Shown: one piece after another, positions 53,887-63,356 of the stretch
Position numbering within the stretch: position 1 is the stretch's first letter
How the letters are laid out: every line of letters starts with the position of its first letter
Assembly: GCA_013824015.1 (NCBI GenBank)
Contig: PNNC01000192.1
Span: 1 to 63,356 of the forward strand
Length of the DNA stretch: 63,356 nt
Source: Polaromonas sp.
Lineage (GTDB): Bacteria > Pseudomonadota > Gammaproteobacteria > Burkholderiales > Burkholderiaceae_C
Direction: 5' to 3'
Position numbers and translations under genes: made by a program
Notes under the pieces: generated by a model
What the model saw: the letters and a program-made list of their open reading frames with translations, nothing else
The model's database searches: none
What the model was told of the DNA's origin: nothing

Positions 53887-54746
53887 TGTTTGAACAATCC
53901 TTCAGGTTTCCACAACAGAACAGCCGCCATCAGCATGTAAACCAGCATGCCGGCCACCGACGGCAGCAACACCTTGCCGAAGGTGTCGACCAGGCCAACC
54001 AGCAGCGCGGCAATCATCGCGCCGCGCACCGAACCGATGCCGCCGATCACGACGACCACAAAACACATGATCAGCACTTGCGAGCCCATGTTGGGATAAA
54101 CGCTGGCGATCGGCGCGGCAATCATGCCGGCGACCGCAGCCAGCGTCACGCCGAGCGCAAACACCACCGCATGGATCAGCTTGATGTTGATGCCCAGGGC
54201 GCCGGCCATGTCACGGTTGAAGGCGCCGGCACGTATCTTCATGCCCAGGCGGGTTTTGGAGATCAGCAGGTACAGCCCGGTGGCCAGCGCGATACAGACA
54301 GCCGACATGAACAGGCGGTAGACCGGGTAGGACAGGTTGTCGGTCAGCGGGATCGAGGCGCCGAGCAATTCTGGAATCGGCACGCCGTGCACATCGTCGC
54401 CCCAGAGCATGGAACGCAACTCTTCAAAAATGTAGATCAGGCCGAAGGTCAGCAGCACCTGGTCCAGGTGGTCGCGATGGTAGAAGTGGCGAAACAGCAG
54501 CCACTCGAGCGCCAGCCCGAAAATCGCCGAGAGCACCGCGCCGCCGAAGATCGCCAGCGTCAGGCTGCCGAACTGCGCGCTCAGCGACCAGGCCAGATAC
54601 GCGCCCAGCATGTAAAAGCTGCCGTGCGCGAGGTTGACCACGCCCATGATGCCGAAGATCAGCGTCAGCCCGGCGGCCAGCATGAACAGCAGCAAGCCGT
54701 ACTGCACGCTGTTGAGCAGCTGGATGAGAAAGTTGGCGAGATCCAT
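53883..54746 (-). CDS. livH: branched-chain/aromatic ABC transporter permease LivH
   Basis: A 287-residue permease starting MDLANFLIQLLNSVQYGLLLFMLAAGLTLIFGIMGVVNLAHGSFYMLGAYLAW, the LivH signature, with about eight helices. The segment RAGAFNRDMAGALGINIKLIHAVVFALG is the cytoplasmic loop that contacts the ATPase. I chose 54746 as start; upstream residues in frame overlap the attenuator region. It follows the binding-protein gene across a terminator-like hairpin. Confidence 0.94.
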   Translation of the reverse strand: MDLANFLIQLLNSVQYGLLLFMLAAGLTLIFGIMGVVNLAHGSFYMLGAYLAWSLSAQFGSLTLAIFGGAVLSAIFGLALEWLLFRHFYHRDHLDQVLLTFGLIYIFEELRSMLWGDDVHGVPIPELLGASIPLTDNLSYPVYRLFMSAVCIALATGLYLLISKTRLGMKIRAGAFNRDMAGALGINIKLIHAVVFALGVTLAAVAGMIAAPIASVYPNMGSQVLIMCFVVVVIGGIGSVRGAMIAALLVGLVDTFGKVLLPSVAGMLVYMLMAAVLLWKPEGLFKQ

Positions 54747-54789
54747 CAGGGCTTCACTGTCGTTCCGGTGGTTGTCATGTCCGTGAGGG

Positions 54790-54820
54790 CTAAAAAAATG
54801 GGAGGTCCGAAAACCTCCCA
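54790..54820 (-). terminator. partial terminator between the binding protein and livH
   Basis: In the leftward transcript: TGGGAGGT-TTTCGG-ACCTCCCA, then seven T (plus-strand run of A at 54792-54798). The perfect 8-bp stem with a U-run looks like a Rho-independent terminator inside the operon. It would lower permease and ATPase levels relative to the binding protein. Confidence 0.75.
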
Positions 54821-54840
54821 TCGGCTGATGCGAGCAGGAA

Positions 54841-56040
54841 TCAGGCCATCTTGCAGCCGGCGCCGGAGTCGGCGAGCGCTTTGGCGGCGATGCCCAGCAC
54901 CTTGTTTTCCTTGTTCTCGACCACGCGCAGGTAGATGTCCTGCACCGGGTTGTGCGACTTGCTCATGGTCCACTTGCCGCGCGGGCTGTCGATCACGGCC
55001 GACTCCAGCGCCTTGTACAGCGCCGGCTTGCTGGCCATGTCACCCTTGACGGCGTTGGCGCCCTGGATCAGCAGCAGGCCGGTGTCGTAGCCCTGGACCG
55101 CGTACACGTCGGGTTGCATGCGGAAGGCCTTGGCGTAGTCCAGGCGGAATTTCTTGTTGCGCGGCGTGTCCAGCGAATCGCTGTAATGCATGGTGGTGAC
55201 GATGCCATCGGCGGCGGGGCCGGCGGCGTCGAGCACACCTTCTGTCAGGAAGCCCGAGCCGTACAACGGGATCTTGCCTTTCAGGCCAGCCGCAGCGTAG
55301 TCACGGATGAACTTGGCGGCGCCGCCACCGGCGAAGAAACAGGCCACGGCGTCGGGCTTGAGCGCGGCGATTTCTGTCAGCAGCGCCTGGAACTCGACAT
55401 TGGGGAAGGGCAGGCCGAGTTCCTTGACGATGGTGCCACCGGCCGCGGTGTAGCTTTCCTTGAAACCTTCAAAGGCTTCGTCGCCGGCTGCGTACTTCCA
55501 GGTGATCCAGACGGCTTTCTTGTGGCCCTTGGCCATCATGGCCTGACCGAGCGCGCGGGTCGGCTGGGAGTTGCTGAAGGAGGTGCGGAACACATTGGGC
55601 GCGCACAGGCCGCGGGTGGCGGCATGCACACCGGCGTTGGGGATCAGGCTCAGCACGCCGGAATCACGCGCGACTTTCTGGATGCCCATCTGCACACCCG
55701 AGTGCACCGTGCCGACCAGCACGTCGACCTTGTCGCGCTGCACCAGCTTGCTGGCGTTTTCGATGCCCTTGGAGGGCTCGGATTCGTCGTCCACCTTGAA
55801 GTATTCGATCTCGCGTCCGCCGAGCTTGCCGCCTTGCTCATTGATCGCCATGCGGAAGCCGTTTTCAATCGCCACGCCAAGCTGCGCGAAGGTGCCGGTA
55901 TAGGGCAGCATGAAACCCACGCGCACCTTGCTGGACTGCGCCCGCACTATTTGGGGGAGCAACAGGCCGGTCGATGCCGCGCCGATGACGGCAGCACTCT
56001 GGCTCAGGATCAAGCGGCGTGAGGAAAGACGTGAGGTCAT
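54841..56040 (-). CDS. ABC transporter substrate-binding protein (LivK-type, aromatic/branched-chain)
   Basis: A 399-residue periplasmic binding protein. The leader is MTSRLSSRRLILSQSAAVIGAASTGLLLPQIVRAQ, with a twin-Arg-like SSRR. The mature part begins VRVGFMLPYTGTFAQLGVAIENGFRMAINEQGGKLGG, with KGIENASKLVQRDKVDVLVGTVHSGVQMG and EFQALLTEIAALKPDAVACFFAGG further on. This is the Peripla_BP_6 type used for benzoate-like compounds as well as amino acids. It is the first gene of the liv operon and follows the benzoate-CoA ligase gene on the same strand after 162 bases, which makes an aromatic acid the likely ligand. Confidence 0.92.
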   Translation of the reverse strand: MTSRLSSRRLILSQSAAVIGAASTGLLLPQIVRAQSSKVRVGFMLPYTGTFAQLGVAIENGFRMAINEQGGKLGGREIEYFKVDDESEPSKGIENASKLVQRDKVDVLVGTVHSGVQMGIQKVARDSGVLSLIPNAGVHAATRGLCAPNVFRTSFSNSQPTRALGQAMMAKGHKKAVWITWKYAAGDEAFEGFKESYTAAGGTIVKELGLPFPNVEFQALLTEIAALKPDAVACFFAGGGAAKFIRDYAAAGLKGKIPLYGSGFLTEGVLDAAGPAADGIVTTMHYSDSLDTPRNKKFRLDYAKAFRMQPDVYAVQGYDTGLLLIQGANAVKGDMASKPALYKALESAVIDSPRGKWTMSKSHNPVQDIYLRVVENKENKVLGIAAKALADSGAGCKMA

Positions 56041-56202
56041 GGATAACTCCTGGTTGGGACGAAAGAGGAAGCGCTGGACTGCTTTTGATGGTAACGGTGC
56101 CGCGGGGGGATCACCCTAGTGAAAAACCCGAGATTGAAGATTAAATTGTTTATATGTAAAGCAATTTCTCTGCCAGCCTGGCAACAGCTTCGGACCGGCG
56201 GC

Positions 56203-57780
56203 TCAGCCTTGCGCCTGACGCAGCTTGAAGCGCTGGATCTTGCCGGTGGCGGTTTTCGGCAGCTCGGACACAAACTCGATCCAGCGCGGGTATTTGTAGG
56301 GCGCCAGCTGCTGCTTGACATGGGCCTTGAGCTCGTCGGCGCTGGCCGACTGCCCGGTCTTGAGCACCACGCAGGCCTTGGGCTTGATCAGCGCGTCGTT
56401 GTCGGCCACACCGATCACCGCCACCTCCAGCACCGCCGGGTGGGTCATCAGGCAGGCCTCGACCTCGAAGGGCGAGACATAAATGCCGCCGACCTTGAGC
56501 ATGTCGTCACTGCGGCCGCTGTAGGTGTAGTAGCCATCGGCATCGACCGTGTACTTGTCGCCGCTGCGGGTCCACTCGCCGGCGAAGGTGGCCTTGGTTT
56601 TCGCGCGGCTGTTCCAGTACATCAGCGCCGAACTCGGGCCGCTGATCTGCAGCTCGCCGATCTCGCCAACGCCGCAGTCACGCCCGTCGTCGCCGACGAT
56701 GCGCAGGCCGTAGCCGGGCACGGCCTTGCCGGTGCTGCCGTAACGCACCTCGCCGGGGCGGTTGCTCAGGAAGATATGCAGCATCTCTGTCGAGCCGATG
56801 CCGTCGAGGATGTCGCAGCCGTACTGGGCGGACCACTTCCTGCCGATCTCGGCCGGCAGGGCCTCGCCGGCGCTGGTGCAGACACGCAGCTTCAGTTCGG
56901 ACTTCTGCGGCCGCGCCGGATCGGCCAGCATGGCGGCGTACAAGGTGGGCACGCCGTAAAAAATCGTCGGCTGGTGCTTTTTCAGGATGCCGAACACCTC
57001 GGCCGGCGTCGGCCGTCCCGGCAGCAGCACGGCGGTGGCGCCCACACTCATCGGAAAGGTCAGGCCGTTGCCCAGGCCGTAGGCGAAAAACAGCTTGGCG
57101 GCGGAGTAGACGACGTCGGACGCCTGGATGCCCAGCACGCCGCGGCCATACAGCTCGGCGGTCTGGATCAGGTGGCTGTGCAGATGCACCGTGCCCTTGG
57201 GCGCGCCGGTCGAGCCGCTCGAATAGAGCCAGAAGCAGGCGTCGTCGGCGCAGGTGGGCGCTATGGTTTTGGTAGCTGTCTGCCCTTGTACCATATGGGC
57301 CAGGGCCGTATCGGATGCTGAATTATCGCCGGCAGTGATGATGGTGCGCAGCGTGGGGATCTGGCCGATCAGCGGTTCAAACGCCGGCAGCAGGGCCGTG
57401 GAAACGATCAGGCCCTGGGCGCGCGAGTCGCGCAGCATGAAGTCGAAGTCCTTGGTGGTCAGCAGCGTGTTGGCCGCCACCGGCACCACACCGGCCAGGA
57501 TGCAGCCGAGGAAGGCCACCGGCCATTCGGGCGTGTCCAGCATCGCCAGCAGGATGCGGCTTTCGGGTGCAAAACCCCGGGCGCGCAGCGCGTTGGCAAA
57601 GCGGTGCGCCTGGTCGTCGAGTTCACCATAGCTGAGGGTGGCGCCGCTGACCGCGTCGATAAAAGCCAGTTTGCCGGCGCGGCCGGCATTGCGCGCCAGC
57701 AGGTCATGGGCTGCGTTGTAGTCGCGGGGAATGTCCACCCGGGGCGGGCGGGTGCTGTGGTCGGCGCGGCTCAGGTTCAT
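56203..57780 (-). CDS. bclA: benzoate-CoA ligase
   Basis: A 525-residue ATP-dependent benzoate-CoA ligase. It activates benzoate for the box route. The phosphate loop is LYSSGSTGAPKG. The benzoate-ligase hallmark AAKLFFAYGLGNGLTFPMSVGATAVLLPGRPTP follows, and TSAGEALPAEI and DGIGSTEMLHIFLSN line the active site. KTATGKIQRFKLR holds the catalytic lysine at the C-terminus. The segment before the phosphate loop (about residues 155-175, DTALAHMVQGQTATKTIAPT) is coded by a copy of the dispersed palindromic element. It lies upstream of the liv operon on the same strand and next to the box genes. Confidence 0.95.
   Translation of the reverse strand: MNLSRADHSTRPPRVDIPRDYNAAHDLLARNAGRAGKLAFIDAVSGATLSYGELDDQAHRFANALRARGFAPESRILLAMLDTPEWPVAFLGCILAGVVPVAANTLLTTKDFDFMLRDSRAQGLIVSTALLPAFEPLIGQIPTLRTIITAGDNSASDTALAHMVQGQTATKTIAPTCADDACFWLYSSGSTGAPKGTVHLHSHLIQTAELYGRGVLGIQASDVVYSAAKLFFAYGLGNGLTFPMSVGATAVLLPGRPTPAEVFGILKKHQPTIFYGVPTLYAAMLADPARPQKSELKLRVCTSAGEALPAEIGRKWSAQYGCDILDGIGSTEMLHIFLSNRPGEVRYGSTGKAVPGYGLRIVGDDGRDCGVGEIGELQISGPSSALMYWNSRAKTKATFAGEWTRSGDKYTVDADGYYTYSGRSDDMLKVGGIYVSPFEVEACLMTHPAVLEVAVIGVADNDALIKPKACVVLKTGQSASADELKAHVKQQLAPYKYPRWIEFVSELPKTATGKIQRFKLRQAQG
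57260..57310 (+). repeat. dispersed palindromic element, copy 7, inside bclA
   Basis: On the plus strand: CTATGGTTTTGGTAGCTGTC, TGCCCTTGTACC, then ATATGGGCCAGGGCC. It shares TATGG-TTTGGTAGCTGT and ATGGGC(C/T)-GG-GCC with copy 2 in intergenic DNA. On the coding strand it is read through in frame, adding no stop. Confidence 0.7.
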
Positions 57781-57795
57781 GGGGGTCTCCGGATG

Positions 57796-57858
57796 CTCTC
57801 ATTTTTATAGCTGCCTGCGCCCGCTGAGCATGGGCTGGAGGCTTGTCTGGCTTGAAAC
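57796..57858 (+). repeat. dispersed palindromic element, copy 8
   Basis: TTTTTATAGCTGCCTGCGCC, then AGCATGGGCTGGAGGCTTGT, then CTGGCTTGAAAC. It fills the 78-base gap between the flavodoxin stop (57859) and the bclA start, ending directly at the flavodoxin stop. Confidence 0.8.
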
Positions 57859-58350
57859 TCAGGTGGCGGCGGCGGTGCTGTCGCTGCTGGCCAGCACCTG
57901 CGTCAGCCATTGCCGGCACCACTCGGTGCCTTCGGTTTCGGGCAGGGTGCCGCTGCTGGCGTCATGGATCCAGAGCTCACCGATGCGCTGCGCGCCCAGG
58001 CCCTGCAGGCGCTCGTCGAATTTCTTGCCGCCGAAGGCAAAGGTCTGCTGGTAGGTGCGGTCGCCGAGGGCGATCACGCCGTAACGCACATGGCCCAGAA
58101 ACTTCGGCTGGCTCTCCAGCGAGTCGTACAGCGCGCGGGCGTTGTCGGGAACGTCGCCCTGGCCGTAGGTCGAGGTGCAGATGAGATATACCGCATCTTC
58201 TTCAACGGCGTTGTCAAACACACCGATGTCCAGGCCGTCCATCAGCTGCACCTCGATCTCGGGGACCAGATCGGCGCAATCCATCTGGATCGCCTGCGCC
58301 ACGTAATCGGCCGTGCTGGTCATGGTGCCCACAAGAATTTTGAGTTTCAT
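57859..58350 (-). CDS. small flavodoxin-domain protein (MioC-like)
   Basis: A 163-residue flavodoxin fold. The FMN phosphate loop reads GTMTSTADYVAQAI (residues 8-21). The other FMN segments are CTSTYGQGDVPDNARALYDSL near 58-80 and VIALGDRTYQQTFAFGGKKFDERL at 91-115. This is the short-chain type without a reductase domain, like MioC or CysJ fragments. It is divergent from boxR, and bclA follows it on the same strand across a dispersed repeat. It may serve electron transfer in the benzoyl-CoA route or simply be cotranscribed (inference). Confidence 0.87.
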   Translation of the reverse strand: MKLKILVGTMTSTADYVAQAIQMDCADLVPEIEVQLMDGLDIGVFDNAVEEDAVYLICTSTYGQGDVPDNARALYDSLESQPKFLGHVRYGVIALGDRTYQQTFAFGGKKFDERLQGLGAQRIGELWIHDASSGTLPETEGTEWCRQWLTQVLASSDSTAAAT

Positions 58351-58392
58351 GGTGTTCCTGTCATCCCTGGTTGGATTGGCGGATGGAAAATA

Positions 58393-58436
58393 TGCAATAA
58401 ACTGCTTGACGATTAATTAATGTGAAGTATACTGCA
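58393..58436. promoter_or_regulatory. candidate BoxR-binding TGCA sites
   Basis: TGCAATAAACTGCT at 58393-58406 and TGCAATCT at 58433-58440 are two TGCA-containing sites, 40 bases apart, flanking the -35 and overlapping the start side of the boxR promoter. BzdR/BoxR regulators bind TGCA-based repeats, as known for Azoarcus. The match here is by eye only. Confidence 0.45.
58406..58433 (+). promoter_or_regulatory. promoter of boxR-boxC-boxB
   Basis: TTGACG at 58406-58411 and TATACT at 58428-58433, 16 bases apart, form a strong sigma-70 promoter in an AT-rich island. Transcription would start near 58440, giving a leader of about 40 bases before the boxR ATG. Confidence 0.75.
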
Positions 58437-58479
58437 ATCTTGATCCAGCGCAAATACTTTTCATAAAAAGTGGTGTTCC

Positions 58480-59367
58480 ATGCCCCTGATGTCTGAAATC
58501 GAAGCCAAAGCCACCCTCGCCGAGCTGGGCGCGCGGGTTCGCGCCTGGCGCGCGCGTCGCGGCATGACACGCAAGGCGCTGGCGGCGGATTCCGGCCTGA
58601 GCGAGCGTTTCCTGGCCGACGTCGAAAGCGGCAAGGGCAATGTGTCCATCAACTCGCTGGAAGCCGCCGCCCGCGCGCTCAACATTTCCATCCTGGACCT
58701 GATGCAGGACGCGCCACGCCCGGCGCTGGCCCGGGTTCAGGGCCTGCTGGGCCGGCTCGACGACACACAGCTCGATCAGGCCTATGCCTTGCTGGGCGGC
58801 ACCTTCGGGCTCAGCGAATCCTCCGGCCGCGAGGCGCGTATCGCGCTGATCGGCCTGCGCGGCGCCGGCAAGTCGACGCTGGGCCTGCAACTGGCCAATG
58901 AACGCGGCGTGCCGTTTGTCGAGCTGGATCGCGAGATCGAGCGCGAAGCCGGCACCAGCATGAATGAAATCCTGCTGCTGCACGGTCAGGCCGGTTACCG
59001 CCGTTACGAACGTCGTGCCTTGTTCCGCATTGCCGAAGACCATGCCGATGGCGTCGTGATGACCACCGGTGGCAGCATCGTCAGCGAACGCGAAACCTTC
59101 GACCTGCTGCAAAGCCGCTTTTACTGCGTCTGGCTCAAGGCCAGCCCGGAAGAACACATGGCCCGCGTGGTGGCCCAGGGCGACATGCGGCCCTTCGACA
59201 GCACGCAAGGCGCCACCAGCGAAGCCATGGAAGACATACGCCGCATTCTTTCCAGCCGCGAGGCGCTGTATGCGCGTGCCGACGCGGTGGTGGATACCGC
59301 GGCACGCACGCTTAAACAGAGCCTGACAGACCTCAAGAGGTCGGTTCCCCAGGCAAGCAGCCATTAA
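58480..59367 (+). CDS. boxR: BoxR, XRE-shikimate-kinase-type regulator
   Basis: A 295-residue regulator of the BzdR/BoxR family. Residues 12-80 are an XRE HTH (LGARVRAWRARRGMTRKALAADSGLSERFLADVESGKGNVSINSLEAAARALN). After a linker, residues 118-285 are a shikimate-kinase-like domain with P-loop GLRGAGKST (Lys131) that senses benzoyl-CoA. It represses box genes until benzoyl-CoA binds. It is the first gene of boxR-boxC-boxB, and boxC follows 21 bases later. Confidence 0.95.
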   Translation: MPLMSEIEAKATLAELGARVRAWRARRGMTRKALAADSGLSERFLADVESGKGNVSINSLEAAARALNISILDLMQDAPRPALARVQGLLGRLDDTQLDQAYALLGGTFGLSESSGREARIALIGLRGAGKSTLGLQLANERGVPFVELDREIEREAGTSMNEILLLHGQAGYRRYERRALFRIAEDHADGVVMTTGGSIVSERETFDLLQSRFYCVWLKASPEEHMARVVAQGDMRPFDSTQGATSEAMEDIRRILSSREALYARADAVVDTAARTLKQSLTDLKRSVPQASSH

Positions 59368-59388
59368 AGATACCCACAGGAGACCCCG

Positions 59389-61092
<1,704 letters not shown>

Positions 61093-61105
61093 CGACCAAC
61101 TTTTC

Positions 61106-61190
61106 TGTCATGCCGGACCTGATCCGGCATCCATGTTTCGACAGCCAGGGGACTGCGTGACATGGATTGCGGATCGAGTCCGCAATGACA
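61106..61190. repeat. 85-base interspersed repeat with inverted ends, copy B, between boxC and boxB
   Basis: Begins TGTCATGCCGGACCTGATCC (GGCATCCATG follows) and ends CATGGATTGCGGATCGAGTC (CGCAATGACA follows), the same 30-base inverted ends as copy A. It takes most of the 116-base gap between boxC and boxB, so it must be transcribed and could fold as one long hairpin. Confidence 0.75.
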
Positions 61191-61208
61191 CCCACCAAAG
61201 GAAACACC

Positions 61209-62633
<1,425 letters not shown>

Positions 62634-62665
62634 GCCGGAATCCCGGGCGCAGGCCTGAAGCAAAC

Positions 62666-62699
62666 AGCCCCGAACGCGCCAGCCGCTTCGGGGCTTTTT
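62666..62699 (+). terminator. Rho-independent terminator after boxB
   Basis: GCCCCGAA-12 bases-TTCGGGGC at 62667-62694, then TTTTT. It ends the boxRCB message. Confidence 0.9.
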
Positions 62700-62705
62700 G
62701 ACGGG

Positions 62706-63092
62706 CTACACGACCAGGGCGCCACGTTCCTGGAGCAGGTCCCGCAGCAGCGAGCGATGGCAACGCGCCTCGTTGTCGCAATAACAACCCATCGCGAAAT
62801 TCGTTTGATGTGACAGCGCCGCGAGCAGGTCGAGGTTGCGGCTGGCCCCGGCTTCGTTCATTTCGGCGCGGTATTTTTTGCTGAAGGCGGCCCAATCCCG
62901 GTCGGTCTCGACCGACTGGCCCAGCTTCATGGTCTCGACGCTGGGCGCCAGGTTCGGGTACCAGACGTCGTACCAGTCCTGCGACGCAAATTCGGCCCTG
63001 GGCACGCCGCGCGGCGGCCGCCGCACCGTGCCGATGCGCAGGCCTTCGTTCGCACTGCGCGGGCTGCCCAGCCTGACGATATGGATGGTCAT
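62706..63092 (-). CDS. DUF488 protein
   Basis: A 128-residue protein of the DUF488 family. It has the N-terminal IHIVRLGSPRSANEGLRIGTVRRPPRG, WYDVWYPNLAPSVE near residue 40, and MGCYCDNEARCHRSLLRDLL near the C-terminus, whose Cys-x-C and C-H-R-S pattern is typical. The function is unknown. It is convergent with boxB across the terminator. Confidence 0.87.
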   Translation of the reverse strand: MTIHIVRLGSPRSANEGLRIGTVRRPPRGVPRAEFASQDWYDVWYPNLAPSVETMKLGQSVETDRDWAAFSKKYRAEMNEAGASRNLDLLAALSHQTNFAMGCYCDNEARCHRSLLRDLLQERGALVV

Positions 63093-63157
63093 GGTGTTTT
63101 CCTTTCGCTAACAGCGCGGCACTGCCGTGCAGTGGCTACAAAAAGGAGGCGCGATGG

Positions 63158-63190
63158 TGGTCTGCCCGGAGGGGATCGAACCCTTATCCC
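63158..63190 (-). tRNA. 3'-end fragment resembling a tRNA (T-arm, acceptor, CCA)
   Basis: The minus strand reads GGGTTCGATCCCCTCCGGGC and then AGACCA: a T-stem and loop GGG-TTCGATC-CCC, a 7-base acceptor strand CGGGCAG, discriminator A and CCA. No matching 5' half is found upstream on that strand (63191-63270), where AT-rich DNA begins. It looks like a tRNA 3' end left at an integration boundary, but I cannot name the isoacceptor. Confidence 0.45.
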
Positions 63191-63356
63191 GGGAGGAAAT
63201 GTGCGAAATGATGCTTCACAAGTTTTTTGTACCGCGTAAAGGGATGAATGAATTTTAAAATTAAATATGCACCTGAGTGCGTATATTAGAAGGCGAAAAT
63301 TTTTGATGGCGGGAAGTGCGTGTTCCGGTGTAACTGACCATCTGATCCGGAAATTC
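63191..63356. other. AT-rich end of window, no gene seen
   Basis: The last 166 bases are far less GC-rich than the rest of the window (for example AATTTTAAAATTAAATATGC at 63249-63268). No open frame with protein features is visible. With the tRNA-like end beside it, this may be the start of a mobile element that continues beyond the window. Confidence 0.5.

Overview
The window is GC-rich DNA with betaproteobacterial gene content, most like the Burkholderiales family Comamonadaceae (Polaromonas/Rhodoferax/Variovorax type). The pointers are several orphan Bug/TctC binding proteins, a box-type benzoyl-CoA pathway, PobA with an IclR-type regulator, Ku plus a three-domain LigD, and many copies of a short palindromic element built around GATAGCTGC and ATGGGCTGGAGGCC. 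This placement is inference from content; no rRNA or complete tRNA gene was seen.

Layout: 1-8400 is a catabolic block. It holds the end of a NicX/M29-like gene, an alpha/beta hydrolase, two acyl-CoA dehydrogenases, an acyl-CoA ligase, a fused enoyl-CoA hydratase/3-hydroxyacyl-CoA dehydrogenase and a thiolase. 8400-14100 holds small membrane and envelope proteins, a methyltransferase, a glutathione transferase and a glycine-zipper/DUF2383 fusion. 14250-17820 is the NHEJ pair ku-ligD. 18050-31940 is mixed: a CHRD lipoprotein, an FAD monooxygenase/DUF2783/MarR operon, YgiQ, a Bug protein, AraC, an EamA exporter, a hybrid kinase with two receivers, LysE, and a glyoxalase-fold gene divergent from TetR with a clear double operator. 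32145-33629 is a CYTH-CHAD protein.

33891-41657 is a tightly overlapping minus-strand operon: Bug protein, Baeyer-Villiger monooxygenase, CaiB CoA-transferase, patatin, second Bug protein, NTF2-like protein and AMACR-like protein. A divergent IclR gene flanks it. The operon looks like an undescribed degradation route for a ketone or branched acid. After it come a short AMACR-like gene, a DUF2975/HTH pair, pobA with its divergent regulator, and a TetR gene.

From 47500 to 62633 is an aromatic-acid module. A livKHMGF-type branched-chain/aromatic ABC transporter is followed by a large orphan sensor kinase and a decayed fragment of another periplasmic binding protein. Benzoate-CoA ligase and a small flavodoxin run leftward. 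boxR-boxC-boxB run rightward from a strong promoter. The reductase gene boxA is not in the window. A DUF488 gene follows, then what looks like a tRNA 3' end and AT-rich DNA, which may be the edge of an integrated element.

Copies of the short palindromic element lie between genes, often touching stop codons. At least one (in bclA), and probably three (also livG and boxC), appear to have become part of coding sequence.
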